A stretch of 10,301 nucleotides of DNA from Deltaproteobacteria bacterium (GCA_024277475.1 JAJRVC010000497.1:1-10301), one strand, 5' to 3'; counted from the stretch's first letter, positions 1 to 6,148 are shown. A program made the numbers and translations. The notes: generated by a model from the letters alone, not told the origin.

Positions 1-357
1 AACCAGCAAGGGCGTGTTGCGAATGATTTCAAGGTAACCCCTGGAAAGGGCCCTGCCCACAAACGAGTTGGAAAGTCTCAAAAGGGCGCTAACCAACCCG
101 AAGATAAATGCCAGTACGAGGCTAATGCCAGTGATGCGAAAGGTCAACAGCAATCCGTCGATCAGCGGGCCCGGGCTTAATTGACCATCGACTATGGAAA
201 AAAGATATCGCGGCACTCGGTACCACTGCCAATGATACCCCAGTTCACGGGTACTCTTGACCATCAGCCAGGTAAGGGCAGTCATTATCAACAAATATTT
301 CGTAATATCGATCAAGGTCGGCCCTATTCGAGTCGACTTGAGATAAGAAAGAGACAT
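1..357 (-). CDS. Polar amino-acid ABC transporter permease (HisM/GlnP family), N-terminal part
   Basis: The reverse strand from an ATG at 357 is open to the window edge and gives exactly 119 residues. It starts MSLSYLKSTRIGPTLID and ends EIIRNTPLLV. That last motif is the conserved 'E-x-x-R-x-(T/S)-P-L-L-V' of HisM/GlnP-type inner-membrane permeases, which import amino acids together with a periplasmic binding protein and an ATPase. Hydrophobic segments lie at about residues 16-32 and 68-92. The extra N-terminal segment before the permease domain is common in this family. The EAA loop that contacts the ATPase would lie beyond the left edge. The gene starts 34 nt after the stop of the UPF0210 gene on the same strand, so co-transcription is likely. 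No good Shine-Dalgarno sequence precedes the ATG, and a TTG at residue 15 or a later ATG is possible. The substrate cannot be read from this part. Confidence 0.88.
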   Translation of the reverse strand, partial: MSLSYLKSTRIGPTLIDITKYLLIMTALTWLMVKSTRELGYHWQWYRVPRYLFSIVDGQLSPGPLIDGLLLTFRITGISLVLAFIFGLVSALLRLSNSFVGRALSRGYLEIIRNTPLLV

Positions 358-391
358 TCTAAGTCATCATTTTTTAATAGGTTAGAATTTA

Positions 392-1765
392 TCAATTTGT
401 CAGACTCTGGATCGGAGCAGGTATCAAACCACCGTGTCTGATAAAGTGATTTTCGCCCTGCCCGTTGTTGACGGGTATAATAGTGGACTGTCCGAGAAGA
501 CCGCCAAAAAAGGCAGCTTCACCAGCCGTTTTTCCGGGGACCGGGATTAATCGGGTTGCGGTGGTCTTGTTGTTGATGACTCCGATGGCCATTTCATCAG
601 CAATAATAGCAGAAACGCATTCTTCGGATGTATTGCCCGGAATGGCCACCATGTCCAGCCCTACGGAGCATACACTGGTGATAGCCTCCAATTTTTCAAG
701 GCCGATATAGCCTTTGCGGGCAGCTTCTGAAATATTGAGATCTTCGCTGACCGGGATAAAGGCACCGCTGAGTCCCCTAACTCTAGAGCTGGCAAAGGCC
801 CCTCCTTTTTTAACAGCATCGTTTAACAGCGCCAGAGCAGCAGTCGTTCCTGGTACGCCGATGCTCAAAAGCCCAAGACTTTGAAAAATCTCACCGACAC
901 TGTCCCCCACATTCGGAGTGGGGGCCAACGAGAGATCCACCACACCAAAAGGAATTTTCAGGTTTTCGGCGACTTCTCTGCCAATCAGTTCCCCGACGCG
1001 TGTAACTTTATAGGCGGTTTTTTTTATCAGCTCGGAAATTTGTCCCAAGTCCATATCGGGATCGGCCTCAAGAGCCCGATCAATGGCCTTTTTCACCACC
1101 CCCGGTCCGCTGACACCCAGGTTGATAACGGCATCCGCTTCGCCGATTCCTAAATAAGCACCGGCCATAAAGGGAATATCCTCGGGAATATTTGCAAATA
1201 CACAAAGCTTTGCACAGCCGATGCCATCTTTGTCGGCGGTCAATCCAGCTGCTTTTTTGATAATTTGACCCATGAGCAGCACGGCATCCATGTTGATACC
1301 CGCCCGGGTGGTGGCTACATTTACAGAAGCACAAACCCGCTCGGTGGCCGCCAAGGCGTGGGGGATTGCTTCGATCAGGGCACGGTCTCCCCTGGCAATG
1401 CCTTTTTGGACCAGGGCTGAAAAGCCGCCGATAAAATCAACATTAACTTCTTGAGCGACGGCATTGAGAGCTTTTGAGATTTCCACCATCTGAGATGAAG
1501 ATAGCGCCGCCCCTACCACCGCAATGGGGCTGACCGCGATTCGTTTGTTTACCACCGGAATACCGTATTTGTGACCGATTCGGTCGCATTCGGGCACCAG
1601 ATTCCGGGCAAGATGAGATATTTTTGAATAAATTTTATCTTTAACGCGGCCCGGGTTGGAGCCGGCGCAATCCAAGAGGTTAATTCCCAGAGTCACTGTA
1701 CGCACATCCAGATTTTCATTTTCCAGCATCTCAAGGGTGGATATTATTTCTCTATCGGTTAGCAT
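392..1765 (-). CDS. UPF0210 (DUF711) family protein, PFL-like fold
   Basis: This 457-residue protein matches the UPF0210/DUF711 family in length and throughout its sequence. Recognisable stretches are the N-terminal 'LDVRTVTLGINLLDC', 'VNKRIAVSPIAVVG', 'ATTRAGINMDAVLLMG', 'DLSLAPTPNVGDSVGEI' and the Gly-rich C-terminal segment around 'GGLLGQ'. The family shares the ten-stranded barrel fold of pyruvate-formate-lyase-like proteins but has no glycyl-radical motif, and its reaction is not established. As I recall, a UPF0210 gene next to a small ACT-domain gene is a conserved pair in other bacteria, for example streptococci. The same arrangement is seen here, with the ACT gene ending 15 nt upstream. 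An amino-acid permease gene follows 34 nt downstream. The ORF is intact and its ends are unambiguous. A sensory or metabolic role tied to amino acids is inference from these neighbours. Confidence 0.93.
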   Translation of the reverse strand: MLTDREIISTLEMLENENLDVRTVTLGINLLDCAGSNPGRVKDKIYSKISHLARNLVPECDRIGHKYGIPVVNKRIAVSPIAVVGAALSSSQMVEISKALNAVAQEVNVDFIGGFSALVQKGIARGDRALIEAIPHALAATERVCASVNVATTRAGINMDAVLLMGQIIKKAAGLTADKDGIGCAKLCVFANIPEDIPFMAGAYLGIGEADAVINLGVSGPGVVKKAIDRALEADPDMDLGQISELIKKTAYKVTRVGELIGREVAENLKIPFGVVDLSLAPTPNVGDSVGEIFQSLGLLSIGVPGTTAALALLNDAVKKGGAFASSRVRGLSGAFIPVSEDLNISEAARKGYIGLEKLEAITSVCSVGLDMVAIPGNTSEECVSAIIADEMAIGVINNKTTATRLIPVPGKTAGEAAFFGGLLGQSTIIPVNNGQGENHFIRHGGLIPAPIQSLTN

Positions 1766-1780
1766 AGGTTGCCTTTCCCT

Positions 1781-2335
1781 TTAAATCCTGTTGATTGTTT
1801 CGAAGATGTTGCGGTGCTGGATGCTGATATTCAGCGTCAGGGACTTCGCCTTTTCTCTAAGGTCCCGATAAAGTGCCTGCTGGTCAATGTCGGTGGGAAT
1901 ATCCACTTCGTATATCATAATATTATTACCGGGTTCATTACCGCCTTTGAATACTGCCTGAAGATTGGTGATGTTCACATCATGATTGGCAATGACCTGA
2001 CTGATACCGGCCACAAGCCCCTGGCGATCCGGACCCTTGGTGGTAATGACAAATGGCTCGGACCTCCTGGTGGTAAACGCTGCTTCTTTTTTCAGGAGCG
2101 GTTCGATGTGTACATGCAGCTCTTTGGGGGTTAAATCCTCAATAAACCTCTCACGCAGATCGCCCAAAGACAGATCTTGCGGCATAGTTACTATAAACGA
2201 GCCGGAAAATTCGGTTTGCAGGATTGTCTGGCTGACGTTTTCGATATTGCAGTCTATATCAAAGAGGATACCGGTTACAGCCGCCACGATCCCGGGTTGG
2301 TCATGTCCCAAAACCGACAGGATGGCTTTATTCAT
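1781..2335 (-). CDS. Double ACT-domain protein, GcvR-like
   Basis: This cytoplasmic protein of 184 residues consists of two ACT domains. The first spans about residues 1-80, with 'GHDQPGIVAAVTGILFDIDC' as the ligand-loop and helix. The second spans about 92-176, with 'GPDRQGLVAGISQVIANHDV'. ACT domains bind small ligands, usually amino acids. Tandem ACT proteins of this size belong to the GcvR group, named for the glycine-cleavage repressor of E. coli, but no DNA-binding domain is present and regulation would be by protein contact. The gene sits 15 nt upstream of its usual partner UPF0210. The ATG at 2335 follows an in-frame TAA six codons upstream. Only a weak GGGG ribosome-binding site is seen, and the ATGAATAA context would suit translational coupling to an upstream short ORF. 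Calling it GcvR itself would be over-interpretation. Confidence 0.9.
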   Translation of the reverse strand: MNKAILSVLGHDQPGIVAAVTGILFDIDCNIENVSQTILQTEFSGSFIVTMPQDLSLGDLRERFIEDLTPKELHVHIEPLLKKEAAFTTRRSEPFVITTKGPDRQGLVAGISQVIANHDVNITNLQAVFKGGNEPGNNIMIYEVDIPTDIDQQALYRDLREKAKSLTLNISIQHRNIFETINRI

Positions 2336-2460
2336 AGAATCGACCCCGTTTATTCATTACGTTTGGTGTTGGTGTATCCGAAAACTGATGCATTAACGGA
2401 TATTCTTGCAAAATGCAAGCCGGCGAACCCGTGATGACTTCGTGTTTACAGAAATACCAT
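2328..2460 (-). CDS. Possible small ORF ahead of the ACT gene, start out of frame
   Basis: A strong Shine-Dalgarno sequence (GGAGGA, 2465-2470) is followed after 4 nt by an ATG at 2460, but that frame stops after four codons (MVFL). One base later the frame is open for about 43 codons, reading WYFCKHEVITGSPACIL and ending PTPNVMNKRGRFYE. Its TAA (2328-2330) overlaps the ATG of the ACT gene by 8 nt, a typical coupling geometry. Either a real small protein has suffered a one-base frameshift just after its start, or a sequencing error is present, or MVFL is a tiny leader and the rest is chance. A short perfect hairpin (CTTGCA, 3-nt loop, 2405-2419) lies inside. I do not recognise a family. The good ribosome-binding site and the coupled stop are the main support. 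Confidence 0.35.
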
Positions 2461-2472
2461 AGATTCCTCCTT

Positions 2473-2500
2473 TTAATATCAAACAGAGATAGTCTGTCAA
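2473..2500 (-). promoter_or_regulatory. Candidate sigma70 promoter for the ACT-UPF0210 unit
   Basis: On the minus strand a perfect -35 TTGACA (2495-2500) is followed after 16 nt by TATTAA (2473-2478). The predicted start near 2466 would fall inside the GGAGGA sequence. It could therefore drive the ACT gene at 2335 with a leader of about 130 nt, but it would partly destroy the ribosome-binding site of the short upstream ORF. Transcription from a position further upstream is an alternative. Confidence 0.35.
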
Positions 2501-2537
2501 TAGACGTTATATTTTTGATCTGTCGATGGCCCTGATC

Positions 2538-2564
2538 TGAACGAATAGCGAGCCTATTCGTTCA
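2538..2564. repeat. Perfect inverted repeat, 11-bp arms, 5-nt spacer
   Basis: The arms TGAACGAATAG (2538-2548) and CTATTCGTTCA (2554-2564) are perfect reverse complements around CGAGC. The repeat lies in the divergent gap between the ACT operon (minus) and the DHH/CBS remnant (plus). A run of seven T begins 7 nt beyond it on the plus strand, which is too far for a standard intrinsic terminator. A dimeric repressor operator (TetR-like symmetry) or a hairpin left from an insertion are both possible. Confidence 0.55.
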
Positions 2565-2602
2565 CGACGCATTTTTTTAACAGTTGTATATACTTTTTGG
2601 GT

Positions 2603-2900
2603 ATGCATATTGTAACTACTCACAAAAACACGGATTTTGATGCATTGGCAAGCGTCATCGCAGCAAAGCTGCTTTATCCAGGCACAATCCCGATTCTTCC
2701 CAAAAGCTTAAATTTCAATGTAAAAGCATTTATGACCTCCAGGATCCTGAAAATAACCCGGTAAAAGCCCGATGCAGGCCGCCCGTTTGATGGTAAAACA
2801 TGACATCGGTCGGCTTCCTGTGGTGGATAAGGGCCGGATTATCGGCATCATCACCAGATCGGATACCATGCTGTACTTTTATGACCTTTTGCCGGATTAA
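2603..2900 (+). pseudogene. Remnant of a DHH/CBS-domain protein (tRNA nucleotidyltransferase/poly(A) polymerase type), internally deleted
   Basis: Two reading frames hold the two ends of a gene. From ATG 2603 the sequence reads MHIVTTHKNTDFDALASVIA and on to LPKSLNFNVKAF, which is the typical start of the DHH-CBS tRNA nucleotidyltransferase-like proteins, where 'TDFDALAS' forms the DHH metal site. That frame stops at 2762-2764. In the next frame, from about 2763 (ATG at 2772), comes a CBS-domain C-terminal half, including MQAARLMVKHDIGRLPVVD and then IIGIITRSDTMLYFYDLLPD with a TAA at 2898-2900. Everything between, including the rest of the DHH and DHHA1 region and most of the CBS pair, is missing, and the poly(A) polymerase head is absent too. 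This looks like one or more internal deletions that also shifted the frame. Two unrelated fragments that happen to abut are less likely, because their order matches the parent architecture. The remnant should be non-functional. Confidence 0.75.
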
Positions 2901-2909
2901 AAGGAGTAG

Positions 2910-2972
2910 ATGCTTGACACGTTGCCTCAAATTTCTTATTCTAACTGGTACACCGATACCAAAAAGTTTTAA
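2910..2972 (+). CDS. Possible 20-residue ORF after the DHH/CBS remnant
   Basis: An AAGGAG sequence (2901-2906) lies 3 nt before ATG 2910. The frame encodes MLDTLPQISYSNWYTDTKKF and stops at 2970-2972, just before the ribosome-binding site of the zinc-ribbon gene. It may be the beginning of a lost gene that followed the DHH/CBS gene, or a tiny peptide. It shares its DNA with the strong promoter at 2914-2942, so only one of the two readings may be real. No family is recognised. Confidence 0.22.
   Translation: MLDTLPQISYSNWYTDTKKF
2914..2942 (+). promoter_or_regulatory. Strong sigma70-type promoter for the zinc-ribbon gene
   Basis: TTGACA (2914-2919), a 17-nt spacer and TATTCT (2937-2942) form a near-consensus promoter. 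The predicted start near 2949 leaves a leader of about 35 nt before the ATG at 2984, which carries the AGGGAGG ribosome-binding site (2971-2977). This is the best promoter in the window and suggests that the small gene is well expressed. Confidence 0.6.
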
Positions 2973-2983
2973 GGGAGGAATTC

Positions 2984-3181
2984 ATGGCAGAAAAATTATC
3001 TTTTGAATGTGTTCATTGCGGCAACAAAACAGAACACGATGCCGACGACCCGAGTATCCCTGAGTGTTGCGGTAAACCCATGCAAGCTGAAGGGCTGGAT
3101 GCATGCCAGACAAGCAGCACGGCCGAACACTCACGGTTCGATGATCTGGGTGGACCCTGCGACGACGGACGGGCCGGCTAA
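2984..3181 (+). CDS. Small Cys-rich zinc-ribbon/rubredoxin-like protein
   Basis: This intact 65-residue protein starts MAEKLSFECVHCGNKTEHDA. Its cysteines C9-x2-C12 and C28-C29 (PECCGKPM) form a treble-clef or rubredoxin-like metal site, and C41 and C59 are further cysteines. The tail 'AEHSRFDDLGGPCDDGRAG' is acidic and looks conserved in similar short proteins that I associate with sulfate-reducing bacteria, but I know of no assigned function. Iron or zinc binding is the reasonable inference, with a redox or structural role open. The start is secure, with an AGGGAGG sequence 6 nt before the ATG and a near-consensus promoter upstream. The gene stands alone and its left neighbour is a remnant. 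The doubled Cys at 28-29 differs from the CPxCG knuckle of true rubredoxins. Confidence 0.72.
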   Translation: MAEKLSFECVHCGNKTEHDADDPSIPECCGKPMQAEGLDACQTSSTAEHSRFDDLGGPCDDGRAG

Positions 3182-3578
3182 TGATCATGTAGAATTTTAA
3201 TCTGATTAAAGAAAAGAACATTTTGAACGACTCACCGGTGATCACGGCACACACAAAGCCCCTATAAGAATCCGCAAGAGGTGGATTTTTATAGGGCCTC
3301 AACCTGAGTTGGTGAAAATTTCCCGTAACATGTCCTCTACATTTCATCCCGATTTTATTCAAATAACTTTTTGCTCATTTTTCGATAAATCCAATACAGT
3401 CAACCGATCCCGAAAAGCTACGCTTACCGGTTCGCTCAGCAGGCTCTTTACCCCGGCAAAATGTTTTTATAAGTTAATTCAAAACATTCAATATATAGTA
3501 TAAATATCTATTATATATTAATTGTCAAGAGGTTACACCTGAAAATAAGTCCGCAAAAAACCTCGAAGGAGATTGAAT
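3182..3578. other. Non-coding stretch between the zinc-ribbon and enoyl-CoA hydratase-like genes
   Basis: No convincing gene is seen on either strand in these 397 nt. The stretch holds a perfect 10-bp palindrome TCACCGGTGA (3232-3241), the long hairpin listed separately, and an imperfect 24-bp palindrome centred on ACCGGT (3417-3440). A very AT-rich segment (about 3475-3530) probably contains the promoter of the next gene. An AAGGAG ribosome-binding site is at 3566-3571. ORFs across the region have no recognisable content. Confidence 0.6.
3260..3296. terminator. Long hairpin, possible terminator or processing signal
   Basis: The left arm (3260-3273, CCCTATAAGAATCC) pairs with the right arm (3283-3296, GGATTTTTATAGGG) over 14 positions with one G-T pair and a 9-nt loop. 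It begins 78 nt after the zinc-ribbon stop. No T-run follows on the plus strand, so intrinsic termination is uncertain. It could instead stabilise the 3' end of the transcript or be a repeat element. Confidence 0.4.
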
Positions 3579-4355
3579 ATGTCGTACGAAGAAATTTTGT
3601 ATTCTACTAAAGGACCGGTCGGCTATCTGACATTAAATAACCCTGAAAAAATCAATGCATTGTCAAAAAACATGATTGGCGAAATAATCCACGCTTTAAA
3701 CGCAATTGCCGAGGACGAATCAATAAAGGTGCTGGTTATCCGTGGTGCGGGTAAACATTTTTGTGCCGGACATTATATGGCGGAAATGAGTAATAAAGGT
3801 GTCAAAGAATATAAATATATTTTTGATCAGTGCTCTAAAATGATGCAGATGATCCATGAGATACCCCAGCCGGTGATCGCTCAGGTGCAGGGTATTGCTA
3901 CCGCCGCCGGATGTCAGCTGGTTGCCTGGTGCGATCTTGCCGTGGCCGAAGAGGGTGCCCGCTTTGCTACACCCGGAGTTAAAATCGGTCTATTCTGTAC
4001 GACGCCCATGGTTGCCGTTACCCGGGCCATCGGCCGTAAAGCCGCCATGGAGATGCTGCTCACCGGGCGCTATTTTCCGGCGAACGAAGCCAGGGATCTG
4101 GGTCTGATCAACAGGGTTGTGCCCCTGAAAAATTTGGAAACGCAAACCGATACTTTAGCCCTTCAGATTGCCGATGCCAGCCGATTCGTGCTGGCGATTG
4201 GAAAGCAGGGATTTTATGCCCAAGTGGACCAGCCCGACAGCAATGCCATGCATTATGCCAAACACACCATTACTATGAACCTGAGTGCAGAGGATGCTCA
4301 AAATGGGATCGATGCATTTTTAAAAAAAACGACACCGGTCTGGAAAGATCGGTAG
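3579..4355 (+). CDS. Enoyl-CoA hydratase/isomerase family protein, ECHDC3-like, catalytic glutamates replaced
   Basis: This complete crotonase-fold protein of 258 residues begins MSYEEILYSTKGPVGYL. The oxyanion-hole segments are present (HFCAGH, residues 60-65, and GIATAAGC, 105-112), so acyl-CoA binding is expected. The two glutamates that catalyse hydration in classical enoyl-CoA hydratase (Glu144 and Glu164 of the rat enzyme) align with Gln113 ('AAGCQLVAWCD') and Gly133 ('FATPGVKIGLF'). Normal hydratase activity is therefore doubtful. The whole C-terminal half, including 'FATPGVKIGLFCTTP' and the 'PVW' end, resembles the ECHDC3 subgroup, whose reaction is not well defined. ATG 3579 is chosen because AAGGAG (3566-3571) lies 7 nt before it. 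The TTG at 3573 is only 1 nt from that site. The gene is convergent with the phosphatase remnant, with 6 nt between their stops. Confidence 0.88.
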   Translation: MSYEEILYSTKGPVGYLTLNNPEKINALSKNMIGEIIHALNAIAEDESIKVLVIRGAGKHFCAGHYMAEMSNKGVKEYKYIFDQCSKMMQMIHEIPQPVIAQVQGIATAAGCQLVAWCDLAVAEEGARFATPGVKIGLFCTTPMVAVTRAIGRKAAMEMLLTGRYFPANEARDLGLINRVVPLKNLETQTDTLALQIADASRFVLAIGKQGFYAQVDQPDSNAMHYAKHTITMNLSAEDAQNGIDAFLKKTTPVWKDR

Positions 4356-4370
4356 AATCGATCAATTTTT
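4347..4370 (+). terminator. Weak hairpin plus T-run at the convergent gene ends
   Basis: GATCG (4347-4351) pairs with CGATC (4359-4363) around a 7-nt loop and is followed by AATTTTT. It overlaps the stop codons of both convergent genes. The 5-bp stem is short, so the call is tentative. Confidence 0.27.
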
Positions 4371-5701
4371 CCGATGCACCGCCAGCATCGTAATATCGTC
4401 AAACTGCGGCGCACCATCCATATAATCATATAAATCGGTTTTTATTTTTTCGATTAATTTTGATGCCGTTGGGGCGGGGTTTTCTAAAATAGAAAAAAAC
4501 CTTTTTTTTGTGTAAAACTTTTTATCGGGAGAAAGTGCTTCCGTCACCCCGTCCGTATAACCGATTAAGATGTCTTCGGGCTCGATTAGAGTCTGCTTTA
4601 TTTTATATATCGTTTCGAGGCTCATGCCGACCACCGGGCCTGTAGGTTTAAGTCTTTCTCTCACCCCAGCATGATTGACGATAATGAGTGGTTCGTGTCC
4701 TGCGTTTACATAAGTCATTTTCCCATTGCGGGGATCTAATACTCCGAAAAAGAGAGTTGCAAACATTCCCTCCTTACCATGTTCTGCGGCAATGTAATCG
4801 TTGGTGAGCGAAACCGCATGCAAAGTTTGATACATGGGATCGTCGGGGGAATTCGCTCCCTGAATAGTGCCGATCCGACACCCTTGTCGCAAACATCGGC
4901 AATCACCAACCCAATAAGGTTACTCGGTAGCAGAAATGCATCGTAAAAATCGCCGGATACCTGTTTGGCTGGATGGAAGAAAGAGGCGATTTCCCAGCCG
5001 GGGATCAGAGGGATCTGATCGGGCAGAAATTCCATTTGAATTTTTCTGCCTTTCTCCATTTCGGCGTCTAAAGCTTTCGAATAGGCTTCAATTTTAAATT
5101 TGGCCTGCTCCAATGAACGATAGGAATCGTCCAGTCTGGTATATAACCGCACATTTTCAAGAGCACTGCCGATTTGCCTTGCAGTCAACAGCATAATATC
5201 GGCGGTCTCCGCGGTGAAATGTCCGGATTGAGCGTGCAGCAATGTAAGGATTCCCATCAGATTATGTCCGCGAAGGATCGGAACTGCCAATGCCGATCCA
5301 ACCTTGTAAGGTTGATTGGGAAGATCCAGCCAGCGATCATCATCTCTTGTATCAAGAATTAAGCCCACTTTTCGATGTTGTCGTACCCAACCGGCAAGTC
5401 CCTTGCCGAATACCGTCCCGATGATTCTATCACTTTGTTCCGGAGTGGTGTCTCTGCGGGTTAAAAGGCTATCAGTGACAGCCCCATCGGTATCGAGTAA
5501 AAAGAGGCTGCCTTTTTCTGCAGAGGTAAGCTCGGTGGAAATTTCAAGGGTTTTTTGTAAAATAGCCGTTAGCACCCTCTCTTTGCCTGCTGATCGGGCC
5601 AGGGTTACAAATTTTTCAAGCAGTCTGCCCTGAACTTGAAGGGCCGCTTTTTCTTCTTTTAAGCGTCGCAGTTCTTTTTGAAGAGTTAGTGTTTCTTCCA
5701 T
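4362..5701 (-). pseudogene. GAF-SpoIIE (PP2C-type) serine phosphatase, broken by deletion and frameshift
   Basis: The 5' frame (ATG 5701) encodes an N-terminal coiled coil (about 1-30), a GAF domain (about 30-185), a linker helix (about 190-222) and the beginning of a SpoIIE-type PP2C phosphatase. The visible metal-site motifs are SGDFYD (249-254) and ADVCDKGVGSALF (268-280). After F280 (near 4862) that frame turns to nonsense and stops at 4736. The continuing phosphatase is in another frame, running from QGANSPDD through LTNDYIA, FATLFFGVLDP, YTDGVTEA and FDDITMLAV to a stop at 4362. A pure one-base shift does not explain it. The helix that normally follows 'ALF' in this family (of the type MALFRSLIRAF) is found in no frame, so a stretch that is not a multiple of three has been lost. 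The intact family senses a ligand through GAF and dephosphorylates an anti-sigma-factor antagonist. Here function is probably lost. Confidence 0.85.
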
Positions 5702-6058
5702 GAGATCGTTCCGAAAACAAATTTACGACCAGAATTGCTGTAAAGCGGTGGTTTAAGTTGTTTTCAGTACTACATCATTTCTTGCGGAATTAAAAGGCTC
5801 TATTTTAAGGTTGAACCGGAAATGTATCTTATTTTGCCTGGCGAAATCAGGATTTTAAGGGCCTCCAAGGAACGTTGCAATCGGGATGATGCAAAAAAGT
5901 GATCTTGACAACCCTGCCAACAACGCGATCGTGAATGACCTGCCTTTGGACATAAGAGCTCCACTTTACGTTCCAAAATAGAGGCATCGGATTCGGGCAA
6001 GTTTTGTTGTACAAAAATGGTTCACAATTGCTGCTGGTAGAATACTTTCGCGGTCTGA
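5702..6058. other. Gap between the phosphatase and transporter regions, no gene recognised
   Basis: About 360 nt carry no ORF that I can assign. A 66-codon minus-strand frame (5800-6000) has no family resemblance and no good ribosome-binding site. The phosphatase start at 5701 has only a weak GGAA nearby. Given the plus-strand enzyme remnant at the right end, part of this stretch may be decayed coding sequence. Confidence 0.5.
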
Positions 6059-6148
6059 AGCTGGTTTTCAGGTGGTGTTGAAGATACTGAAGACCTGATA
6101 GCTGATGCTGAGCAAGCTCGAGCTCAATTTAAAATAAAAAATAGTTAA
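6059..6148 (+). pseudogene. Possible C-terminal remnant of a cystathionine gamma-synthase-type PLP enzyme
   Basis: The plus frame ending at TAA 6146-6148 reads FSGGVEDTEDLIADAEQA and then RAQFKIKNS. This resembles the conserved C-terminus of the Cys/Met-metabolism PLP enzymes (cystathionine gamma-synthase, O-acetylhomoserine sulfhydrylase), which end like 'RFSVGVEDxEDLIADLEQAL'. Upstream, another frame contains TIAAG (about 6022-6036), where the family has a similar 'LAAGI' segment, which suggests at least one frameshift. No catalytic part is present. The end overlaps the 3' end of the permease gene on the other strand by 20 nt. The match is short and the call is tentative. Confidence 0.38.

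Noticed and set aside
2405..2419. CTTGCA hairpin as an intrinsic terminator or attenuator
   Set aside because: The 6-bp stem has no T-run after it on either strand, and no amino-acid-rich leader peptide accompanies it.
2982..3362. 126-codon minus-strand ORF across the zinc-ribbon gene
   Set aside because: It is antisense to a well-supported small gene with its own promoter and ribosome-binding site, and resembles no family.
3573..3578. TTG as start of the enoyl-CoA hydratase-like gene
   Set aside because: It lies only 1 nt after the AAGGAG sequence. The ATG at 3579 has the normal 7-nt spacing.
5800..6000. 66-codon minus-strand ORF in the gap upstream of the phosphatase remnant
   Set aside because: It has no recognisable family, no ribosome-binding site and an odd composition. 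It is probably chance or decayed sequence.
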